NCBI GenBank assembly: GCA_932521035.1
Contig: OW051495.1
Span: forward strand, 1,674,001-1,738,000
Reading direction: 5' to 3'
DNA: 64,000 nucleotides
Origin: Oscheius dolichura
Lineage: Eukaryota > Nematoda > Chromadorea > Rhabditida > Rhabditidae
Shown piece after piece: positions 55,806 through 64,000 of this stretch (position 1 is its first letter; every line of letters starts with the position of its first letter). Position numbers and translations under genes: made by a program. The notes beneath the pieces are model-generated. The model saw only the letters and a list, made by a program, of their open reading frames with translations, ran no database searches and was not told the DNA's origin.

Positions 55806-56407
55806 CTAATCGACACGGATGGCATGGGCGGCGATCTCTCCTCCCTCGAGCAGAACGTAGTCGATGCGGAACTCCTCATTCCACTGGTTCTTCAGCCAGA
55901 ATTGGGGCCAGTAGCCTTCCTGGGTCTCGTAGCGAACTTCCACCACCCGGGGATCGGTGGCAACATTTTTCAGAAGACGGCCACGGGCAGCGGGAGAGTC
56001 AAAGTCGTGGAGAACGGCACGCCAACAGTCCCACGAGTCGCCGTCTGAATATTTTCTTGTTAGTTTTTAATGTAACGCCCCCTATTTATAATTGCCCAAT
56101 TTTTCTAACAATGTAAGAAAGAGGTTGTGTAAATTCGTAATTTTCAAATAAAATAATTTCCCATCACACCTTTTCCAAGAGTAATCCAGCCAACAGGACC
56201 CGAGGCTATTAGCGGAGCGGCAGAAGAAACGAGAACTTCAGATGCCGCTGCGCCGACGGCAGCAACGGTCGCCGAAGCTGTCGTTGTAGCCGTGCCACCG
56301 GCAACGGCGACGGCTACACCGCCTCCGGTAGCCGCGGCAGCTGACCCGGTTCCCACAGCGATAGCTATCGGAGTAGTGGCAACCACGGCGACAGTTCCAA
56401 GCACCAT
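55806..56407 (-). CDS. Hydrophobic ISG12-like N-part plus WDCW/IDYV C-terminal module, copy 2
   Basis: Two minus-strand exons, 56407-56170 and 56044-55806, join in phase to 158 residues, with exon lengths identical to copy 1 (238 and 239 nt). Exon 1 has the same composition but differs at many positions (MVLGTVAVVATTPIAIAVGT, then ...LIASGPVGWITLGK). Exon 2 is almost identical in DNA to copy 1, ending AAHAIRVD. The similarity continues about 30 bp into the intron on one side and stops at the coding end on the other. Probably secreted or membrane-associated; function unknown. Confidence 0.65.
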
Positions 56408-57742
56408 CCTTATATTGGATAGGAATTTTTAGTGATTTGAAAAAAATCGAAATTGAGCAATTGTGAAAAGGCGTATTTTAAGTTCCAGTAGAGACATTAA
56501 AATGAATAAAATGGTCTCTGTTGATATGTACTCAAATGCAGCAACCAATGACTGTTTTCTAAAAGTACAGGAGCTAATTTCTCATCATTTTATTGGTTCA
56601 ATTTGAATCATTACATATTTTTCCATTTCACAGGAGAGATTAAACCCTATTGAATCTATGCTGGGTGTTGTAAGCATTTATTTATAACAAATAATGGAGT
56701 CTAAAGAACGGAGGAATTCTTTGGAAGGGAAAGAGATGAAAAGTAGCTGGCAACTGGGGTCAGCTGAACGCGAATTTCTCACTGGCGCTATTTTTCCCGG
56801 TGAAAAGCACCATCAACAAGATGAGAAGTATTCAAAGGGAAATAAATAGAGGAAATTATAAAGAATGGGGTGGCATGGGAACAGTAAGTAAAAGACGACG
56901 AGAAAACACTAAAATAGCCACTGTAAAACAGAAAATATGGAATAAGCTATTGCCTATTTTATCATTTCAGTGGAGATATTAAGCCAAATGCGAATAGTTA
57001 CTGACGTTGGGTGGGGAGCCGGCTTAGTTTATGGGAAAAAAATTGACTCTAGGGAACAGCTGGGTGTTTTGCAGGGACAGTCTGTTTTATAAGAGGCGCG
57101 CCAATTTCTCACTGTTCAGGAGGGTCAAATTTCTCATCGTAAACAGCAGTATTGAATGAGAAATCTCCGAACGATTTCCTACAAACATTTGGAAGCGAAG
57201 AAGGGAATTGCCCATGACAGGTACTAGAGTACTAGCAGAGAAGCTAGACTTCTATTGTTTAAGTAAAAGGGATGGAACAAAAACAATACAATTGATTCGT
57301 TTGTAACCCTATTTGTGGACCAAGATTATCAGACATTATTGGAAATCTAACCGCGAACCTGTAAGTAGTAGCCGCAGCAAAACATAAAAATAAGAGAGCT
57401 CGTGGCCGAATTTTTTGGGGAAATATCCCAATAGTCGCGCGGATGCTCCTACAGACCGCTTCCCTGGGTATTATTCAAATCACCATTGGATTCAGCCCTC
57501 GCTACAGGATCAGTTGAAAAAAAAACTCAGTTTTCTTACAGTACCCATAAATGAAAGAACAATGGATTTAGCTCTTTGTCAGCAACTCTTGGAAGTAGCA
57601 GCATTATCATTGAAAAATGGCTTCAAAGCATTGCCCCTCCAAAAAATTGAATAAATCTATTTTCTAGATATTTGTATTTTCGATGAAATTGAACTTTTTT
57701 AATGTATAGGCCGAGTACATTATGGCGGTTGTATAAACTAAC
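56408..57742. other. Spacer between family copies 2 and 3
   Basis: Two exact copies of AATTTCTCACTG (56773-56784 and 57113-57124). A frame at 57415-57654 on the plus strand has no recognised similarity. No second exon for copy 3 is found here. Confidence 0.4.
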
Positions 57743-57968
57743 CTGTACCGAGGACAGCCCATCCAACTGGTCCTGCAGTAAGTAATGTGAGTCCCGTGGT
57801 CATAATGGCTTGAGAACAGGCGGCTCCCACACCGGCAGCTACTGTAGAACCTGCTGCTACGGATGTAGTCCCAGCAGCTGCGACAACCGCCGCTCCTGGA
57901 GCGCCGACAGTCACCGCGATGGGAACACTAATAACCAGGGCAGCAGTTCCCAGGACCATGGTCTTCAA
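57743..57968 (-). pseudogene. ISG12-like family copy 3, first exon only
   Basis: The exon encodes the Ala/Gly-rich hydrophobic part (MVLGTAALVISVPIAVTVG, then TLLTAGPVGWAVLGT) and ends with a good donor in the same phase as copies 1 and 2. Downstream sequence to 56408 has no WDCW/IDYV exon. It may be a truncated copy or may encode a short membrane protein by itself. Confidence 0.55.
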
Positions 57969-58139
57969 TTTCTATAAATTGTCAAATTTTTGAAATGGAA
58001 TTAGGGAAGATGCAATACAGATCATTAGACAAACTGGTTTTTATAGGTTCTAAGAAAGCTTAATAATGAAAGGAAGCATTTCTTTGCATTCCATTCTGAC
58101 CAGTGTGCTGAAATATTTTTGAATAAACGAAAGAAGGTT

Positions 58140-59120
58140 AAAGGGAGCCTACCGCAGTAAAATTGCGCACTACAGTACGCCCTGCCGATATCTTACGGAT
58201 GCGGCGGCGGCGCATTACATAAACTTGGATTTTTAGTTTTTATCCATTTTTGATGCTATTTTCACATTTTCCAACGATTTTTAGTAATATATTTATTAGA
58301 AAATGTTACAATAAGTATCATGAAAGCGAAGCAGACGTTTCTTGGGCAAGCAGTAGTCCTCTATCCTTCTTCGTTCGATTCTGAAAACAAAATAACCAAA
58401 CAATGATTTTTAACAAATAAACTGACCTGAAAGATAATCCCTATTATCAATTAGAAATAATAGGAAACAAAATAGAAATGATAAAACAACAAGAGAGAGC
58501 AATACAACAAATAATGAAAATGAAATAATGACGAAAAGCGGAAGCGACTTGCAATATGCTAATTAGGCTCATTTTTCTTCAATTTTCTTTGTGTAACAGT
58601 TATAAAAGGTAGCTAACATGCTAGGCTATGTGTGACAAATAAGTAGAAGCAAAAACAATATGAAAATCAAGAGCAATTCATCCAATTCTATTTTAGATGC
58701 GTTTCTTGCGTTGTTATTTATTTTTTACTTCTTGTAGCGCATGCCACATGCTCAGTGATACTGCAAAAGAACCGCTATCGAATGTAGATTATTTAGCAAC
58801 AAAAATAATACAATGGAAACAAGTACAAACAAAGAAGTAAATAAATTTGTCGATGAAACGATTTTTTCAAATAAAGGACGCTAACGAAAAACACAGCCCG
58901 CGAAAATTGATAATCGACAAGATCGACAAAAATTTTTACTGTGGTAGGCTCCCTTTAAGGAAAAGAGGGGGAGAAGGAGCCCCATTGAACAATTTTCGGT
59001 TGGAAGTGCCGCGTTTTCTACGGCAGCGCTTGAATTTCTCACTGCTGACTTTTTACTGATTTCTTCGCTCTACCTGGTCAATAGGGGCTCGCTTTTAAGG
59101 GCTCCAAACCCTCTAAAAAC
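58140..59120 (-). mobile_element. Large non-autonomous TIR element, copy Y
   Basis: Inverted relative to copy X at 54343. It starts AAAGGGAGCCTACCGCAGTA and contains the inverse TGTGGTAGGCTCCCTTTAAG at about 58940-58960, followed by about 150 bp (to GGGCTCCAAACCCTC) that X also has at its other end. So it spans about 980 bp and is very similar to X throughout. No coding capacity. Confidence 0.72.
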
Positions 59121-59904
59121 AGCTGCTGGCCTTGAGGAGAACGGCAAGGGGAATAGCAGCTCCGAGAATTATGCTTTACTGTTTGAAATTGAAGTTAATT
59201 TACTCTATTTGGACAGGAAATAGAGCTGCGACGATAGATGGTAGCCAAAAAATGAATTTTTTCAGTTCTATGGAATCGTCATAATGCAAATTACACATTT
59301 GATTGTATCGAGATCACTTTATGGAATTGTTGGCTAAAAATCGAAGAAGATTCTTCATTCCTATACATTTTCAGTATTTTACGTTCAGATAGGAAAATAG
59401 TGCTTCTTTCTGAATAATTAGGGTCTTATACGAGCGAAGGAAAACCGACCGAGGGGAGCTAACAACAACAGTTCCCTAGGTCCTAGGGCCTAGGAGCTGT
59501 TGATACTTATATTTCCAACAGAGAATAGAAGAATTCGAAGAGAACTTCGGCATCCAAGTTGCAATATGTAACGAAACGGGCGAATGTTTAATAGCTTCAT
59601 TGGAACAATACAAATTGTCTCATAGATCGAGCCCCCTTTTACATGTAAACAGGAAGATAAGCCTGCAAAATGTTCCGAACGGCTGAAAATAGCAGCAAGC
59701 GATGAGAATAAAATGGAATAATGAGTCTTTTTAGTGGGAAAATGTGTTGACTCCAAATTCCAGCCCGAAAAAGTCTTCCCTTTCCCCTATACGCAACAAT
59801 CTTGCAGCCACCTCGTTTCTGTTCTTTCTCCTTCCAGAATACCTGGGAATTTGTAGTCATACGACCCGCGATGAGGTCAATCACCTCCGCTTTTTCACAT
59901 TGCA
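59121..59904. other. No gene recognised; upstream of serpentine receptor
   Basis: Contains a palindromic CCTAGGTCCTAGGGCCTAGG (59474-59493). No supported exon. Confidence 0.4.
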
Positions 59905-62237
59905 ATGGCATACGTGCGCTGGAATCGGTTCATGGAGCCCCAACTGATAATATTCTCATTTTTTGCTATTTTCTATATTTTTGTTCTTTTTATGCTCATT
60001 ACTTCAAGGCAAAAACTCATCCGCGGCAGTTATTTCGTCATTTTCATCTATACAGGTACTTTTCTTATTTCCTACCGTAATCCAAGGAGATTTAGGCGTC
60101 TCTGATTTGGTACTTTTCATCGCCGACCAGTATTTTCGTGCCAGCGGTCGACTGCGACTGGGTAGAGCCAACTTTCGAAGGAAAAAATCTTCGTTTCAGG
60201 ACCAGACTTGAATGTTGTCTATGTGATAGCCGCTACCCTGACTGGGGTGCTGTATTCCCTTCACATCTTTGGTAATTTTCTGGCGACTCTCTGTCAATAT
60301 ATGGCTGTCTGCTGGCCCGGAAGTTATGAAAAGGTTGGTAAGCATTTGACACTGTGTCTCGGTGGTAACCGAAAGCGCATAATATCTCCTAACATGAGTC
60401 TATTGGCGAGAACTTCTTTATCCTGGTATTCATAGATTTATTGAAGCAGATTGGTTCCAAGCGGTGGTCGGGCACTTCTGAAAAACTAGTCACGTTTTGT
60501 TTTTCACAATAAGGTGGGCATATGCATAACCTGTGAAACATTTCGGGGAATCTTTGCGGTTATTATTCAAGACTTGTAACACCTCTGTTATGGGAGCAAG
60601 TCGCCGGATTTTGATTGTGGATTGCGCGTGTGACCATGATATAATCGAGACAGCTTTCTTTACGTGCTTATTCATACGTTTGTCAAACTCATCGGTTGGG
60701 GAATGAAATAGGCGGCGCGAAACATAGACAGGTTGAAAAATGGGGTCACAACTTTCTAACAAGTGGATTTTGTCTACACTATAGCGGAACCGAACGACTG
60801 CCTTGTTTTCTATAAACTTTCTTCTATAAGGAAAATGAAACCCAAATAATTTCCAGCTATGGAGCACCCAATTGACATTACTCTATCTTGTCCTGGCTAC
60901 TCTTCTCGCAACAGCTCCTCAACTCCCCGGTCTGGCAATGGAAAATGTCTACATAGAGCAGAATGACACCAGCTACAAGATGTATACCGATCAAATCGAT
61001 GCGGTTAGTTTGAAATACAGGAAAAAATCAAGTAATGGATAGAATTTAGGCTGGGTTCATTTTCTCCGCTGTTATCGTAATTCTTTACATTTCGGTGGCT
61101 CCGTGGATGGTTTTGAAAACGCTGGTCTCGTTGAAATATTTGGGAGTGGGGAGCAAACTGTTGAAACGACATTATCAGGTAATTATCACCAATTTTACTC
61201 ATAAGGCAAAGACGTAAAATTTACTAACATCCAAAATTGAAAAGGATATAAGTGGGGTTATTGAAATCTTCTTTTTTTTTAATTTCACGACTAATTTATA
61301 ACAGAAATTAATTGCAGCTCTTTAGTGGCTTTACGTTTTGCCCAAGAACCATTTCAAACTCCTTCCAATACACCAAAGACCAAAAATTATCATGAGCCGG
61401 TATCTGAAACCAAATCTTCTCTAGACCCCCTTGTTTTCTCTGAAAAATTGTATTCTTCCGAGTAGGACAGTTTAACGGGACTGTCAAGGACCTTATTTGA
61501 TTACAGTAGGCGCGCGATCGAAATTGCACGAATTCGTAATATTTTTACGGAATATGTCATGATAGACGTTCAGAAAAGGTCAAAAAACGAAAAAGAATTT
61601 CAAAAATTCGTGTTCCGCCAAAGCGCGCCAAAGGCAGAGAACGCTAGTTAGTTCAGTCGCTGCAGGACCCGTTACCGAAAAAAAGGTCCCTGACAGTCCC
61701 TTTAACACTCGCGAGTTTCTCATTTTTGAAGTAAAGAAACATCTCGAGCATCAATTCCAGTATCCTAGAACATCTAACCATTCCATTACAGAGCCTGGCC
61801 ATCATAACTCTCGTCGATTGTCTCTTCTTCCTCATTGACCTGGTCTATGAAATCGACCTTCTCCTCTGGTTTGTTCTCGATATGGAAATATATCCTGACT
61901 GGTTATTAGACCTTTTAGGAGATCCGGTAAGTACGAAAGCATCGTAGTAGTAAATTCCCCGTCCTATTTTTCTAATAAAACTTGACCACAGCCAGAAAAA
62001 TTAGAATCTTCTCGAATTTAATAAAGGAGAATTCATTTTCAGTTCGACGTCTACTATTCAATTGTCTATATATCGAACCCGTTGATTCTTCTGCTTTTTA
62101 GCCGAATAGCAAGAAGAGAAGTATTCCGCTTTTTAGTCAAAGAGAGGCAGACCCCGAAATCGGTAACAACACAGCCGCAACCCCATTCCCTGATACGGAG
62201 AAGCTCCAAGATGTCGACAGAGTCTACACTGTTTTGA
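59905..62237 (+). CDS. Serpentine (7TM) GPCR, Srv/Srg-like
   Basis: Seven exons join in phase to 318 residues, normal for the class: 59905-60055, 60096-60161, 60200-60333, 60857-61003, 61050-61178, 61792-61926, 62043-62237. Hydrophobic segments: TM1 (IIFSFFAIFYIFVLFMLIT), TM2 (GVSDLVLFIADQYF), TM3 (VYSLHIFGNFLATLCQYMAV region), TM4 (LTLLYLVLATLLATA), TM5 (GFIFSAVIVILYISVA), TM6 (SLAIITLVDCLFFLIDLVYE), TM7 (YYSIVYISNPLILLLFS). A basic tail rich in Ser follows. The GVSDL in TM2 and the NPLI in TM7 are typical of nematode chemoreceptors; the exact subfamily is uncertain. It is not related closely to the receptor at 18 kb. Confidence 0.78.
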
Positions 62238-62780
62238 GGGAATCAAAGAGATACCAATAAAGATATTGAATAGAATTTGCTGTGTGATTCCTTATACTCA
62301 TTCGGTACCTTGGGCTAATATCTGCTTGAACAGTCCTGACGAGTCGCTTTACGGAAAAATAACCGTCGAAAAGAATCACAGACTTGTTGATAGCGGGCTG
62401 CTCCCACAGGCCACTCCATCTACTAACCAACAACCCCTGGCCACTACCGTCTTCAACTAGATCAAGGTTGTTCGAACAGATGGACTTTGGCTCAATAGAC
62501 CTGATAGAAAACTTCCTATAAAGGCAAATGTGTAAAGAACTGCCAAAACTTGATATTTGCATTTATAAGGCGTCTTCTATAAGGAGTAGTCAACTGAAAA
62601 CTAGCAGAGCACAACCGTCTTGATCTGCGCTCCAAGATGATACTTGAATTTTCGAATTTGATTGAAAACTGAGCAAGCTACAGCTCCAAGCGCGCTGCAA
62701 AAATTCGATTGACCACACAAAAGTCTGATTGAACGCATTATACAGTAGAGCCGATAATAGAAACGGTTTATTATGGTCTA
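62238..62780. other. Intergenic, no gene recognised
   Basis: AATAAAGA just after the receptor stop (about 62259) may be its polyadenylation signal. Nothing else is supported. Confidence 0.4.
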
Positions 62781-62937
62781 TAGTCTGTCAAGAAAAAAGA
62801 CGACATTCAAGGTCTAACGATTTAGCCGCGAGCTGAACTTCCTGGCCTCTCGAAAATTATCTGTCAGTTCGCTCCATCACTAAAATTTGTTCCCGGCCAG
62901 TTAGATCTTGAATGCCGTATTTTTTCTTGACAGACTA
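62781..62937. mobile_element. 157-bp MITE, copy 2
   Basis: TAGTCTGTCAAGAAAAAAGA at the left and TTTTTTCTTGACAGACTA at the right; next to each end lies a further inverted match (CATTCAAG / CTTGAATG). Same length and termini as 19445-19601; the internal parts differ. It has kept longer, cleaner inverted repeats than copy 1. Confidence 0.8.
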
Positions 62938-64000
62938 CACGTTTCTCTCGAAGGGAACCTTAAATGGGGGCCCTGGATCATTCTTGTCACTTCTTCGCTG
63001 TCAGATGCATAGAATATCCCGAACCACGCATTATGGATATGATTATCAATAAATATTTTACAGGCAGCATTCTGCGAAAAATGAGGAGGCAACTCTACCT
63101 AGGCTGTGAAAGTTTCCTTCCAATCCGTCACGACTATCGGCACAATGTTAATACAACCATCCCTGTAATAGGACCTTATATTTGAGCCCCAAAAAACCGG
63201 ACAATCCGAAAATCACGGACTTGGGGACAGCATAAAAAGCAGGAAACAGCGTATCACTGTTTAGGATACATGTTGAAAATGGACGAAATATACAGCGCGT
63301 CAAGAAACTATAAGTCCACCCCGTTTTTCACCAGATTGCGGGCACTCTGTTAACTTCAAAGTTTGATATTGTTATTATCTGAAAGAGCAGCCTCAATAAC
63401 CCCTAATAATTTCTCAATTACTCAAAAATACAATAGTTCCGACTGTTGGCCCGCGGAACACTGAAAACCGCTGTCAAGAAAGTATAAGTCCACGCGCGGA
63501 ATATCGCGATTTCCATTGGATATTTTGGATTCTCCCCATTTCTTTTGTTCGTATGGGTGGACTGGCTTGTTCTTTACCAATATTGATAAGAAAAATGGCA
63601 CATCCAGAAGAAAAATATGTTACTTGACCCGAATTACTCCGCGCCGCCTCCTCACACCATAGCCAATCAAAATGATATTTTCAGCTGTTCGTGTTTTACC
63701 TTATAAGAACGGATGGTGCCCGAGGGTCCCACTCGTTACAGTAAGCCGCATGCAATTTGCTTCAATTTTCAATAAAAAATAAGGACATTTTGTGTCATGA
63801 CCGTATGGAGTAGACACCTCTTGTCGTACAAATATTTCCGGTGGTAGGTTTTCTGAAATCCATGGGAGAATTCTGCGATTCGAAATTCGAATGCGTTTTC
63901 GGTGGTAAGTATTCTGAGATATCGATTCGAGTAAAAGAAAAATCAGACACCTTATCTGGCCATAGGAGATTCGGCGGAAGTGTCCGCACCGAGTCTTGCC
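62938..64000. other. No gene recognised; short direct repeats
   Basis: GTCAAGAAACTATAAGTCCAC at about 63299 recurs in the same orientation at about 63474 (one mismatch). TTTCCGGTGGTAGG and TTTTCGGTGGTAAG lie about 60 bp apart near 63840-63910. A minus-strand frame at the right edge is too short to judge. Confidence 0.4.

Noticed and set aside
57415-57654. Plus-strand frame of 79 codons between family copies
   Set aside because: No similarity, no splice sites in phase and no paralogue; left as unexplained.

Overview
The window is nuclear DNA from a nematode. Four things show this: an intact SL1 spliced-leader RNA gene (14864-14970), a cuticle collagen gene (23393-25143), two chemoreceptor-type serpentine receptor genes plus a pseudogene fragment, and a gene structure of many short exons separated by introns of about 40 nt ending in TTTCAG or TTTTAG. 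No species is named. Most single open frames in the window are exons or chance frames, so genes were built by joining exons whose splice sites keep the reading phase. Every joined model marked intact has exon lengths that sum to a whole number of codons.

Layout. 1-585: 3' end of a secreted protein with a Thr/Pro stalk. 1080-3466: a Vms1/ANKZF1-like gene (copy A). 5403-7016: 5' part of a DEG/ENaC channel gene, broken off next to a foldback element. 7.5-11.9 kb: a partly duplicated stretch with small unknown genes, a galectin-like gene and a MULE-transposase-derived gene. 12.5-13.7 kb: two small unknown genes. 14.9 kb: the SL1 RNA gene. 16.7-17.6 kb: a ShKT protein. 18.0-22.4 kb, minus strand: a serpentine receptor, a receptor pseudogene fragment and three tandem BTB gene copies, of which only one is intact. 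23.4-25.1 kb: collagen. 25.7-30.8 kb: an 11-exon gene of unknown function with repeated exon modules. 31.0-32.7 kb, minus: a small secreted protein. 34.7-41.2 kb: a secreted Ly6-like protein with two cysteine modules. 41.2-43.1 kb, minus: a second ShKT gene lacking its 5' exons, and a single-pass membrane protein. 44.9-48.0 kb: a SMYD-type SET/MYND methyltransferase. 48.6-51.5 kb, minus: Vms1/ANKZF1-like copy B, an inverted duplicate of copy A. 52.0-58.0 kb, minus: a cluster of five related genes or fragments. 59.9-62.2 kb: a second serpentine receptor. 62.3-64 kb: no gene recognised.

The most unusual part is 52-59 kb. It holds a small multigene family that joins an Ala/Gly-rich hydrophobic region (ISG12/IFI27-like in character) to a conserved C-terminal module (WDCW ... 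EEFRIDYVLL ... AAHAV), together with a mosaic relative whose repeats resemble bacterial YadA/Hep_Hag head repeats. Two large inverted transposon-like elements bracket part of it, and two members share a nearly identical second exon while their first exons have diverged. The window also holds many foldback and terminal-inverted-repeat elements, mostly in introns and between genes, which probably explain much of the local duplication, inversion and gene truncation.
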